Both the position numbers and the translations under genes were made by a program. Of a stretch of DNA of 35,750 bases, positions 18,421-27,644 are shown in pieces; position 1 is the first letter of the stretch; every line of letters begins with the position of its first letter. Source of the stretch: Halieaceae bacterium (GTDB lineage: Bacteria; Pseudomonadota; Gammaproteobacteria; Pseudomonadales; Halieaceae). The DNA lies in assembly GCA_029247075.1 (NCBI GenBank), contig JAQWLX010000055.1, forward strand, positions 1-35,750, in the 5' to 3' direction. The notes beneath the pieces were generated by a model. The model searched no databases, had not been told where the DNA came from, and saw only the letters and a program-made list of their open reading frames with translations.

Positions 18421-19461
18421 GTGAAGCTGGGATTTCTTTTGGGGTACTCTGGTAAGCATATTCATATTCCCGTAGAACTAATTAAGCAAGCTGAATCGAT
18501 GGGTTACGATTCTGTTTGGACCGCAGAGGCGTATGGAAACGATTCGGTTACGACTGCAACTTGGGTTCTTGCTAACACAGAAAAAATTCGAGTTGGTACA
18601 GCAATAATGCAGATGCCGGCAAGAACTCCTGCGATGTGTGCAATGACTGCAATGTCCCTAGATCAGCTCTCCGGTGGGCGGTTTATTGTTGGTCTAGGAG
18701 CTTCTGGCCCACAAGTCGTAGAAGGGTGGCATGGAGTTCCATATGGGAAACCTGTTACTCGTACAAGGGAATATATCAAGATAATGCGTCAGATATTTGA
18801 TCGAGAAGGTCCAGTGGAATTTGATGGAAAAATGTATCAAATGCCATACAAAGGAGAAGGCGCCACTGGCCTTGGTAAGCCGCTAAAGTCAATTCTCGCC
18901 TCTACTCAAAGTATTCCAATTTACACTGCCTCGATCACACCAGCAGGTTTGAGATGTGCTGGTGAAGTTGCCGATGGGGTATTTCCAGTCTGGATGGATC
19001 CGACAAGGTATGATCTTATTGGTGACCATCTTAATCAGGGTTTTGCAAATGCTGGCAATGGAAAGGATTTGTCTAATTTTAATATTGCTCCTTTCGTATC
19101 GGTAGCAATGAATGATGATTTAGATGCTGCATTTGATTCGCTTAGACCTTGGATCGCCTTGTATGTTGGTGGCATGGGAGCCAAGGATAAGAATTTTTAT
19201 TTTAACTACGCTACCAGTATGGGGTTTGGGGATGCCGCGCGAAAGATTCAAGACTTGTATTTGGCTGGTAAGAAAAATGAAGCGGCTGCTGAAGTGCCAA
19301 ACGAACTGCTCGATGCTGTTTCTCTGGTTGGCTCCAAGAAACGGATTATCGATCGACTCCAGCCCTGGAAGGAAGCAGGAGAAAGAGGAGAGGTAGGCAC
19401 TATGCTCCTAGGAATTCATGATGTAGATATCCTTGAACTATTTGCGAAGGAGATGCTTTGA
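18421..19461 (+). CDS. LLM class flavin/F420-dependent oxidoreductase
   Basis: VKLGFLLGYSGKHIHIPVELIKQAESMGYDSVWTAEAYGNDSVTTATWVLANTEKIRVGTAIMQMPARTPAMCAMTAMSLDQLSGGRFIVGLGASGPQVVEGWHG. GTG start at 18421 with SD GAGGAG; ORF track starts at TTG 18394. Confidence 0.9.
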   Translation: MKLGFLLGYSGKHIHIPVELIKQAESMGYDSVWTAEAYGNDSVTTATWVLANTEKIRVGTAIMQMPARTPAMCAMTAMSLDQLSGGRFIVGLGASGPQVVEGWHGVPYGKPVTRTREYIKIMRQIFDREGPVEFDGKMYQMPYKGEGATGLGKPLKSILASTQSIPIYTASITPAGLRCAGEVADGVFPVWMDPTRYDLIGDHLNQGFANAGNGKDLSNFNIAPFVSVAMNDDLDAAFDSLRPWIALYVGGMGAKDKNFYFNYATSMGFGDAARKIQDLYLAGKKNEAAAEVPNELLDAVSLVGSKKRIIDRLQPWKEAGERGEVGTMLLGIHDVDILELFAKEML

Positions 19462-20246
19462 TGCATGTCAAAGATCGAATTGTGGTCGTGACCGGAGGTG
19501 GTAGTGGAATTGGAGAGGCGCTTTGCAAGCGATTTTACAAAGAAGGTGCGAAGAAAATAATAGTGGTAGATCAGGATGAAGAGCGGGCTAATAATGTAGC
19601 TTCTTTAGTAGAAGGAGATGCTTATCAAGTAAACGTTAGAGAAGAGCGAGCGATTGCGGATACTGTCCTAGATATAGAGAACAGGTACGAGGCCATTGAT
19701 TTGTTCTGCAGTAATGCAGGAATATTGGGAGGTGATGGCGAACAAGGCTGGGCAACTGGAGCTAGTAATGCTATCTGGCAGGCTATGTGGGAGATCCATG
19801 TTATGTCTCATGTTTGGGCAGCCCGAGCCTGTCTTCCAGGCATGATTTCGCGAGGGAAGGGTTATTTCTTGAATACAGCTTCAGCCGCAGGGATTTTAAA
19901 CCAGGTTGGCGATGCAGCATACTCTACTACCAAACATGCGGCCGTCGGTTTTGCGGAAGCTTTAGCTATTACTCATGGAGATGATGGAATCGGAGTGTCT
20001 TGCTTGTGTCCACAAGCCGTAGCAACACGTATGTTGGAGGGTTTAGACTCTGCTGGAACTGCGGGAGTGGATGGGATCTTAACTGCTGACCAAGTGGCAG
20101 CGTTTGTTGTAGAGGCTTTGGGTGAAGATCGTTTTTTGATTCTTCCTCATCCTCAGGTGGCTGACTACCGCGCTAAGAAGACTGAAAACTATGATAGATG
20201 GATTGGTGGTATGCGAAAACTTCGACGCCGTTTTATTCCATCTTAG
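19458..20246 (+). CDS. SDR-family NAD(P)-dependent oxidoreductase
   Basis: VVVTGGGSGIGEALCKRF; NAGILG; YSTTKHA catalytic YxxxK; overlaps the LLM gene end. Confidence 0.93.
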   Translation: MMHVKDRIVVVTGGGSGIGEALCKRFYKEGAKKIIVVDQDEERANNVASLVEGDAYQVNVREERAIADTVLDIENRYEAIDLFCSNAGILGGDGEQGWATGASNAIWQAMWEIHVMSHVWAARACLPGMISRGKGYFLNTASAAGILNQVGDAAYSTTKHAAVGFAEALAITHGDDGIGVSCLCPQAVATRMLEGLDSAGTAGVDGILTADQVAAFVVEALGEDRFLILPHPQVADYRAKKTENYDRWIGGMRKLRRRFIPS

Positions 20247-20266
20247 CGGTTATTTGGCCTTAGAGT

Positions 20267-22012
20267 ATGGAACGTCAGGAACGATTTGCACGGGCTATAC
20301 TGGATGGATTTGGGTCTTATTTTACCAGTTTTCAAAATATAACTTCACAAGCAAAAGCTCGATTCGATAGTGCGGATTGGCAAGTAGTCCAGAACGCCTC
20401 TTCAAATCGTATAGATTTATATAAAGAAAGTACTTTTCAAGTACAGAAGAAAGTAGATGTTATAGCTGGCGAGCGACTCCGTGATTTAGAGTTTTGGAGA
20501 AGTGTTCGCTACGTTTATGCCGAACTGATTAGTGACTACGCGAATTTTGAAATTGCGGAAACATTTTTTAATTCTATTTATTGCGCCACGTTTAAGCATC
20601 GACGGATTCGCGATGAGTACGCTTTTGTCTTCTCTTCGCAGGGAGACTTGCCTCCAGCCGACATTAGACGGGCCTATAGAACATATAATCTTAAAGATGA
20701 TTTAGAAGATCTAATCAATTCTTTATTATCTGATTATCAATTAGGACTTCCTTTTGAAGATCTCGCTAAAGACATAAAAAATATTTGTGGTGCAATAAGA
20801 AAATTCTCTTTTGACAGTGGTTTTGGAAGCAACTCTCCAGACGTAAATTTTCAGGTGTTGGAGCACCATTTTTTTAGGAATAAAGCAGCCTACATAGTAG
20901 GTCGAATTGTGTCGAGTTCAGATTCGATGCCATTTGTTATTCCGTTGCTTCATAACAATAGTAACGGAATATTTGCTGATACTATTTTGCTTGGGTCAGA
21001 TAAAGTGAGTGTCATATTTAGTTTTACCAGAGCTTACTTTATGGTGGATACATCTGTGCCATCGCAATATGTATTGTTTCTTCAGCAACTTATGCCAGCA
21101 AAGCCTATATCCGAGATATATAGTGCAATTGGGCATAATAAACATGGTAAGACCTACTATCATAGATGTGCGTATCGACATATTCAAAGCACGGAGGACA
21201 AATTTATTCTAGCTCCTGGAACCAAGGGTATGGTGATGTCGGTTTTTACCCTCCCTTCTTATGATTTTGTTTTTAAAATCATTAAAGATCGCTTCACCCC
21301 TCCAAAAGATATGACTAGAGCTCAAGTGAAAGAAAAATATAAATTAGTGAAACGCTGGGATCGTGTTGGAAGGATGGCAGATACGCAAGAATTCACTAAT
21401 TTAGCATTTGCTCGTCATCGGTTTTCAGATGAGCTCATGGAGGAGCTACATAATGTTGCGCCTTCACTAATCGAAGAACGAGGAAAAGCTCTGATCATTG
21501 GTCATGTATATGTGGAGAGAAGAATGACTCCTTTAAATCTATATTTACGTAATGCTACTGATGAGCAGCTTTATGCAGTTATGGATGAATATGGCAACGC
21601 GATAAAGCAGCTCGCTGCAGCAAATATTTTCCCAGGTGACATGTTGCTAAAGAATTTCGGTGTGACTCGTCATGGACGTGTCGTATTTTACGATTATGAC
21701 GAGATCGTACCTTTGGAAGATTGCAACTTTCGAAAGATCCCGGAACCTAGAAATGAAGCAGATGAGTTCTCAGATACACCCTGGTATTCTGTAGGCGAAA
21801 ACGATATTTTTCCAGAAGAGTTCCGTATGTTTTTCTCCGGAAATCAGAGGGCGAGAAAAGTATTTGATTCTATGCACAGTGAAATCTTTGAAATGAAGTT
21901 TTGGAAAGAACTTCAAGACCAAATTAAGGCCGGGTTTATTGGCGATTTTTTCCCCTATCGACGCAAGTATCGCTTTGAACGAGACGATGGCTTATTAAAA
22001 GAGGCTATTTGA
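20267..22012 (+). CDS. aceK: Isocitrate dehydrogenase kinase/phosphatase
   Basis: ILDGFGSYFTSFQNITSQAKARFDSADW; APGTKGMVMSVFTLPSYDFVFKIIKDRF; VFYDYDEIVPLEDCNFRKIPEPR. Confidence 0.97.
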   Translation: MERQERFARAILDGFGSYFTSFQNITSQAKARFDSADWQVVQNASSNRIDLYKESTFQVQKKVDVIAGERLRDLEFWRSVRYVYAELISDYANFEIAETFFNSIYCATFKHRRIRDEYAFVFSSQGDLPPADIRRAYRTYNLKDDLEDLINSLLSDYQLGLPFEDLAKDIKNICGAIRKFSFDSGFGSNSPDVNFQVLEHHFFRNKAAYIVGRIVSSSDSMPFVIPLLHNNSNGIFADTILLGSDKVSVIFSFTRAYFMVDTSVPSQYVLFLQQLMPAKPISEIYSAIGHNKHGKTYYHRCAYRHIQSTEDKFILAPGTKGMVMSVFTLPSYDFVFKIIKDRFTPPKDMTRAQVKEKYKLVKRWDRVGRMADTQEFTNLAFARHRFSDELMEELHNVAPSLIEERGKALIIGHVYVERRMTPLNLYLRNATDEQLYAVMDEYGNAIKQLAAANIFPGDMLLKNFGVTRHGRVVFYDYDEIVPLEDCNFRKIPEPRNEADEFSDTPWYSVGENDIFPEEFRMFFSGNQRARKVFDSMHSEIFEMKFWKELQDQIKAGFIGDFFPYRRKYRFERDDGLLKEAI

Positions 22013-22719
22013 TGGCTACCATTTATCTCATTCGGCACGGCCAAGCATCCTTTGGCTCTGATGATTATGATCAATTGTCACAACTAGGAATTCGTCAGGC
22101 GGAGGTTACAGGAGAATATTTTAGAGAATCTGGTATTTTTTTTGATGCAGCGTATAGCGGTGACCTTAAGAGACAGATAGATACGTCCCAATTGGTTTTA
22201 GCAAGTCAGCCTGCTACTTTCTCTAAAAATATTGACTCTCGATTTAATGAGATACGTAATGATGAGCAGTTAGAGTATCTATTACCAGAAATAGTCAAAG
22301 CAAGACCTGATATTGCTAGTTTAGTTGATCGAGGATTAGTTTCGAGTAAGGATTATCAAAAGGCCATTGATGCGGTATTTAACTTTTGGATCTCTGATGA
22401 GTGCAACCATCCTGAAATCCAAAGTTGGCATGACTATTCTACGGGAGTGCGAAATGCGCTGTCCGATGTTGTAAAAAATCAAGGCTCTGGAAAGACGATA
22501 GCGGTTTTTACATCTGGTGGCACAATCGCTACGATTGTGGCACAAGTGCTAGGCCTATCAGGCAAGCAAACATATTCGTTCTATGAGCCAATGTTTAATT
22601 GCGCAGTGACTCAATTATTTTATAATCAAGAGCGAATTTCGCTTTCCTATTTTAATGATCGATCCTTTCTCCAAGTCCTGGGCCGCTTTAACCAGGAAAA
22701 ATTGGTTACCTATCGTTAG
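22012..22719 (+). CDS. Histidine phosphatase superfamily protein
   Basis: MATIYLIRHGQASFGSDDYDQLSQLGIRQAE; start overlaps the aceK stop (TGATG). Confidence 0.9.
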   Translation: MATIYLIRHGQASFGSDDYDQLSQLGIRQAEVTGEYFRESGIFFDAAYSGDLKRQIDTSQLVLASQPATFSKNIDSRFNEIRNDEQLEYLLPEIVKARPDIASLVDRGLVSSKDYQKAIDAVFNFWISDECNHPEIQSWHDYSTGVRNALSDVVKNQGSGKTIAVFTSGGTIATIVAQVLGLSGKQTYSFYEPMFNCAVTQLFYNQERISLSYFNDRSFLQVLGRFNQEKLVTYR

Positions 22720-22722
22720 GCG

Positions 22723-23271
22723 ATGGATATTTTTTTAGTTCGTCATGGGACTGCATCCGCAACCTGGGAAGAACATCCAGACCCGGGCTTGAGTTCGCGA
22801 GGTCTTGAAGAAGTACAAAATTTGGAACCCGGTTTGTCTCCCTGTTTAGATGGATCAGTGAGACTGTTATCTAGTCCTCTTGCTCGTGCTCTAGAGACAG
22901 CTAGACCGCTAGCTCTGAAGCTTAATCAGAAAGTAGATGTTACCGAGTCTATATCTGAGGTTCCATCCCCTGTAGATCTTATACATAGAAAAAAATGGTT
23001 ACAGGAGTTTATGAAACAAAAATGGCAAGATCAGAATGATGACGTTCTGGCTTGGCGATCGACGGCAATTCGTTTTGTAAAATCGTTATCAAGCCCTTCA
23101 GTACTATTCACTCATTTTTTACTTATTAATGCTATCGTCGGTGAAATTATGAAGGTGGATCGTACTCTTTACTTCTGGCCGGAAAATTGCTCCATAACTC
23201 ATATCAGATCAAATGGAATTTCTTTAGAGTTAGTGTCTTTAGGCGATCAAATCCATTCGGTAGTGAACTAA
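22723..23271 (+). CDS. Histidine phosphatase superfamily protein (SixA-like)
   Basis: MDIFLVRHGTASATWEEHPDPGLSSRGLEEV...LSSPLARALETARPLA. Confidence 0.88.
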   Translation: MDIFLVRHGTASATWEEHPDPGLSSRGLEEVQNLEPGLSPCLDGSVRLLSSPLARALETARPLALKLNQKVDVTESISEVPSPVDLIHRKKWLQEFMKQKWQDQNDDVLAWRSTAIRFVKSLSSPSVLFTHFLLINAIVGEIMKVDRTLYFWPENCSITHIRSNGISLELVSLGDQIHSVVN

Positions 23272-23296
23272 AAAGGTGCAGGGATGGTATGAATAT

Positions 23297-24148
23297 TTAG
23301 TTTCTGAGACGCATGAGGGATTCCTGTGCAGTAGAAGCTACCAGGACACCATCTCTGGTATAAAACGAACCTCGATTGAATCCTCTAGAGCCGCAAGAGC
23401 TGGGACTATCAATATCGTAAAGTAAATAATCGTCAGCGCAAAACGACCTGTGAAACCATATTGAATGATCAAGACTTGCGAGTTGCAATTCCGGATCAAA
23501 GCCTGTGTATGGATGAGGAAGAAGGGCAGCGCTTAGAAGCGAATAGTCTGATATATAGGCTAATAGTGTCGCATGGCGAAGAGGCTCACTACCTAATTCT
23601 CCCAGCACCTTAAACCACATCTTTTGGTTAGGATGGCGAGGCTCTGGGTTTATATAATCTCTCCTATCTACCACACGTCTCTCGATGGCGTGTGCCTGAG
23701 GTGGTGGTGCTTTATCAGGATGATCTTTAGCAAACCTTTTCCAGAATTCAAAGTCGGTTTCGAGATCTTCGGGAGAGGAAGTTATTTTTATTGGTATTTG
23801 ATGCTCGAGCCCATTTTCCTTTTTTTGAAAGGATATAGAAGTGTTGAAGATGGTTCGTCCGCTTTGTTTTGCCACTACACGTCGAGTAACAAAACTTCGT
23901 CCATCGCGGATAAGATCTACTTCAAAAGTAATGATTTTTTTCGGGTCACCAGGACGAAGAAAATAGGCGTGCATGGAGTGCACAAGGTTTTTTGGATCAA
24001 CGCATCGCGCAGCTGAATTCAGAGCTTGAGCAAGCACCTGTCCTCCGAAAATTCGCTTGGGGAAATCAGGACTCCTTCCCTCAAAATTGAACTCATCGAG
24101 TTGTTTCACCTCGAGATAGCTCAGTAGTTTATCTACATCTTTTTGCAA
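23297..24148 (-). CDS. tesB: Acyl-CoA thioesterase II
   Basis: NFEGRSPDFPKRIFGGQVLAQALNSAARCV...HSMHAYFLRPGDPKKIITFEVDLIRDGRSFVTRRVVAKQSGRTIF. Confidence 0.95.
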   Translation of the reverse strand: MQKDVDKLLSYLEVKQLDEFNFEGRSPDFPKRIFGGQVLAQALNSAARCVDPKNLVHSMHAYFLRPGDPKKIITFEVDLIRDGRSFVTRRVVAKQSGRTIFNTSISFQKKENGLEHQIPIKITSSPEDLETDFEFWKRFAKDHPDKAPPPQAHAIERRVVDRRDYINPEPRHPNQKMWFKVLGELGSEPLRHATLLAYISDYSLLSAALLPHPYTGFDPELQLASLDHSIWFHRSFCADDYLLYDIDSPSSCGSRGFNRGSFYTRDGVLVASTAQESLMRLRN

Positions 24149-24243
24149 GAATATTCCTTAGTAAATAAGACTCTATATTTTTTAGAGGAGTTATATCTGC
24201 GGTTCTCTAGTTTGCTCATCTGTATATTCGATATTCTCCCTAT

Positions 24244-25587
24244 CTATATTACTTTTTCCATCCAGATCTTGGAGCGAAAGCGATAGATGACCATTGCTGC
24301 TTTTAGCATGTAATCTGTTAGCATAACCAGAAGTATCCAATATACAGAAAGGCCCATATTAGTAAATATCCAAGCGGGAATTAGTCGGGCGATTAGCAGG
24401 CCGCATAAAGTTGTTATCATTGGATAACGTATATCTCCAGCTCCTCTTAGCGCTCCGGCCAAAGACACTTCGCACGCCATGAAGGGCATTGCAATCGCAA
24501 TAATATAAAAGAATACTTTCGTAAGGTGGACAACCTCTGGGTCTTCCACCATGAAACTCGCCATATTATGCGCTTGCCAGACAATAAGTATAGAACCAAA
24601 AGTCATAGCTCCTAGAGCTAGCCTCATCGAACGCCAGCCAGCCTTCATTGCAAGAGAGTTTTTTCCTGCACCTAGCTGTTGTCCAACTAAGGTTGCAGCG
24701 GCGATACCGAAACCAAAACCTACAACTATAGGAAACGAGACAATGCTAATTCCTATTCCATAGGCGGCATATGCTTCTGTTCCAAATTGTGCGATAAGAG
24801 CGAAAAATAATAAAAATGAAAAGTGTATGATGAATTGCTCTAAAATAGCTGGAGATGCTAGGACTACAATTTGATTGATTCTTGACCAAGCGATTTTTAT
24901 TTTCTTCTCTGCCTTAATCGTAAAGTGACCACGCCACCAGAAAGTTAGGAAGAAAACCATTGTGATAGTTGACGCTAATCCCCCACCAAGCGCTATTCCT
25001 TCGACCTCGAGTCTTGGAAAAGGCCCAATTCCGTGAGCTAGAGATATTGCGAGCAATGTGTTCATCAGAGAGCTTGCTATCAGAAATAAAAGGGGAGTAA
25101 TTACATCTCCAGTCGCTCTCATCGCTGCTGAAAGAATAAGGCTTATTGCACTTGGAACTCCAAAAATTCCCAACCAATAGATGAAGTCAGACGCAATTAA
25201 TACGGATGATGGATCTAGACCAAAAAGGCTGGCGATCTGATTTGGAAGAAGTATTGCAGGGAGAGAAAAAAGTGCTCCAATTATGACAGAAATTTGTATA
25301 GCTGTAGAGCAATCCCTTGCTGCGGTCTCATAATTCCTAGCGCCCCATGATTGAGAAACCATTGCTGTTACTGCTACTGATAAACCCATCATTACAGCTT
25401 GCACCAAGAAGAACACTCGATGTCCTGTTGTTACCGCGGCTACAGAAGAAGTTCCGAAACCGGATGCGATTTTGATATGTACAAAACCAACTGTGGCGTA
25501 TAGTAGATTTGACAATATAGTTGGCCACGCAAGTTGCCATACCCTTTGACTGGATGCCTCAGTCTGGGAAACGGAAATATTATTCAA
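24244..25587 (-). CDS. MATE family efflux transporter
   Basis: 12-TM-type protein: QLAWPTILSNLLYATVGFVHIKIASGFGTSSVAAVTTGHRVFFLVQ; VGFGFGIAAATLVGQQLGAGK. Confidence 0.92.
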   Translation of the reverse strand: MNNISVSQTEASSQRVWQLAWPTILSNLLYATVGFVHIKIASGFGTSSVAAVTTGHRVFFLVQAVMMGLSVAVTAMVSQSWGARNYETAARDCSTAIQISVIIGALFSLPAILLPNQIASLFGLDPSSVLIASDFIYWLGIFGVPSAISLILSAAMRATGDVITPLLFLIASSLMNTLLAISLAHGIGPFPRLEVEGIALGGGLASTITMVFFLTFWWRGHFTIKAEKKIKIAWSRINQIVVLASPAILEQFIIHFSFLLFFALIAQFGTEAYAAYGIGISIVSFPIVVGFGFGIAAATLVGQQLGAGKNSLAMKAGWRSMRLALGAMTFGSILIVWQAHNMASFMVEDPEVVHLTKVFFYIIAIAMPFMACEVSLAGALRGAGDIRYPMITTLCGLLIARLIPAWIFTNMGLSVYWILLVMLTDYMLKAAMVIYRFRSKIWMEKVI

Positions 25588-25704
25588 GCTATTTTTACCT
25601 ACGTAGGAACGAGCGGATACTATCAGGCTATGAACTAATTTTCCCTACTTGTTTTTATTTAGTTAATTAGTTCGAGTTAGTGTATCTAGGCTTTTTTTAG
25701 GAGA

Positions 25705-26469
25705 GTGATTTTGACCGAAACAATTAATTTTTCCCAAGAGGGTGCTATAGCAAGAATCAATTTGAATAATTCATTTAAACACAATGCGTTAGGAAGTAGA
25801 GAGCTGTTGGCAATTCGTCGTCATCTTATTGAGATTAATAAAAAATCTACGGCCAGAGTTTTAATAGTATCCAGCACTAGTAATCCTACTTTTTGTGCAG
25901 GTGCTTCGTTGAAGGAGTTGCAATCAGGAGAGATCACTAGTAACGATTTCCAGTCTATGACAGATGCACTTGCTGAAACTAACATTCCAACGATATGCGC
26001 TATCGATGGCAATTTATTTGGAGGAGGGGTAGAGCTAGCGCTTAGCTGTGATTTTCGAATTGCTGCAAAGAACATAAAGATGCGCGTTCCAGCATCTGCT
26101 ATTGGTCTTTGTTATCCGGTATCTGGAATTTGCCGATACGTTGAACGACTAGGCCATAACGCGACTAAACGAATTTTACTTGCCGCAGAGAGCTTATCTG
26201 ACTCTCAACTTCTTGAGATTGGTTTTGTAGAAAGAGTCGTGGATTCTAGTGAATTTGAAACAGTAGTAAATCAATCTGCGGAGAACTTGTCGAAGTTAGC
26301 GCCTCTTGCAGTAAGAGCCATGAAGCATATTATTAATAAAAAATCGAGTGGCAAACTTAGCGACGAGGAGGCGGAAAAATTGGCATTAGAGTGTAACGAA
26401 TCTCAGGATGTTAGAGAAGGAATTGCAGCTCAAAGAGAAAAGAGAGCGCCAGTCTTTAGAGGAATTTAA
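25705..26469 (+). CDS. Enoyl-CoA hydratase/isomerase family protein
   Basis: LNNSFKHNALGSRELLAIRRHL; FCAGASLKEL; CAIDGNLFGGGVELALSCDFRIA. Non-ATG start (GTG 25705 or TTG 25711). Confidence 0.93.
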   Translation: MILTETINFSQEGAIARINLNNSFKHNALGSRELLAIRRHLIEINKKSTARVLIVSSTSNPTFCAGASLKELQSGEITSNDFQSMTDALAETNIPTICAIDGNLFGGGVELALSCDFRIAAKNIKMRVPASAIGLCYPVSGICRYVERLGHNATKRILLAAESLSDSQLLEIGFVERVVDSSEFETVVNQSAENLSKLAPLAVRAMKHIINKKSSGKLSDEEAEKLALECNESQDVREGIAAQREKRAPVFRGI

Positions 26470-27383
26470 ATAGAGTTAAGTTCTCCGTAACAATTTAAGC
26501 TTCTATTAATTGCGAAGAAAGGAAGTTCTAAGGATTCGAGCAAGCTGAGGCCATCTTTCTCGGGCTGGACCCAGCATAGTTTGGCTGCACTGTAGGCTTC
26601 AAGCGCCGTTAGTGCCTTAACCGCACAAATGAGCATACCGGGAACAAAATTTCCAGAGTAAGGATCTATTGCCCCACTAAATCGCTCTTCACCAACCGAA
26701 CTATTTTTTTCAACTTTCCCACATACGACGAGTGATTGCCCATCCAATTTTATTCTATTAATTCCTCCACCCGCTCCCGCTGAGTGTCGAAGACCAACTA
26801 GCCAGTTAGATCCATCGGACTGTTTTCCTATCGTTGTAGCGCTGCCGCTGATCTCTATTAAGGCATGTTCGACGCCAAGGGTGACAAGTTTTCTTCTTAT
26901 GCAGTCTAGTGCGTATGCACTTATGCATGAATTTAGTTCTATACTTGTCCCCATTGGTATTAATTTAGCGCCAGCATCATCTATTGTTAAATTTTTCCAT
27001 CCGACTAGTGAAAGGTTTTTACTCGGAGTGGTCCTGAGGTGCATTTCAGATTCTTTTACGTCAATTTTGCCACTTAGCGAATTTATTGTTGGATCAAAAC
27101 CACCGTTGCTCTTTTTATGCATTGCATCAACAAATCGTATGAGACTTCTGGCTTCTTCATCTAGAGGTGTAGAGTGATTGAGCCCTGCTCTCCTATTTAT
27201 TTTTGTGATGAGGCTATTATTTTTATACTTACAAAATTTCTCCTCGATCCGATATAGTTCATTAATAGCGACCTGAAGTGGGTCCTCGCCCTTATCTAAA
27301 ATATTTTCCACGGTAATCCGACATTGTTTTCCTAACGCTTTAAAGCTTTTACTAAAGGTAGGTTTGCTTTTAATTTGTGACAA
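26466..27383 (-). CDS. Divergent ApbE-like (FAD:protein FMN transferase family) protein
   Basis: ALGKQCRITVENIL, EEKFCKYKNNSLITKINRRAG, NGGFDPTINSL, GAIDPYSGNFVPGMLICAVKALTALEAYSAAK; overall ApbE layout with degenerate motifs. Confidence 0.8.
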   Translation of the reverse strand: MSQIKSKPTFSKSFKALGKQCRITVENILDKGEDPLQVAINELYRIEEKFCKYKNNSLITKINRRAGLNHSTPLDEEARSLIRFVDAMHKKSNGGFDPTINSLSGKIDVKESEMHLRTTPSKNLSLVGWKNLTIDDAGAKLIPMGTSIELNSCISAYALDCIRRKLVTLGVEHALIEISGSATTIGKQSDGSNWLVGLRHSAGAGGGINRIKLDGQSLVVCGKVEKNSSVGEERFSGAIDPYSGNFVPGMLICAVKALTALEAYSAAKLCWVQPEKDGLSLLESLELPFFAINRSLNCYGELNSI

Positions 27384-27531
27384 AATGTTACTCGTTTAGG
27401 AGATGCAAAATTTATTTGAGTGAATACAATTTCTAACTTCTAGTCAAATCTATTGGCAATTCCAGTGATAGAAAACTAATCTGTCGCATATACATCACTT
27501 TATTAAAGGGTGTAGTCTAAAAGAGGCTCTT

Positions 27532-27588
27532 ATGGTTGCGTTAAATTTCATTTATCTAATTTTATTTTGCATCATATGTGCTATCTAG
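27532..27588 (+). CDS. Possible 18-aa hydrophobic small ORF upstream of nadA
   Basis: MVALNFIYLILFCIICAI* with AAGAGG upstream. Confidence 0.2.
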   Translation: MVALNFIYLILFCIICAI

Positions 27589-27644
27589 ACAGAAGGTTTT
27601 TCTACTAGTATGTTACAGGCGATATTACCTTGTTATGAAAACGT

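Noticed and set aside
23624-24016. 130-aa plus ORF
   Set aside because: Antisense to tesB, which has clear family motifs.
26466-26469. Overlapping convergent stop codons of the enoyl-CoA hydratase and apbE genes (TTTAA)
   Set aside because: Curious compaction but common in dense bacterial genomes.
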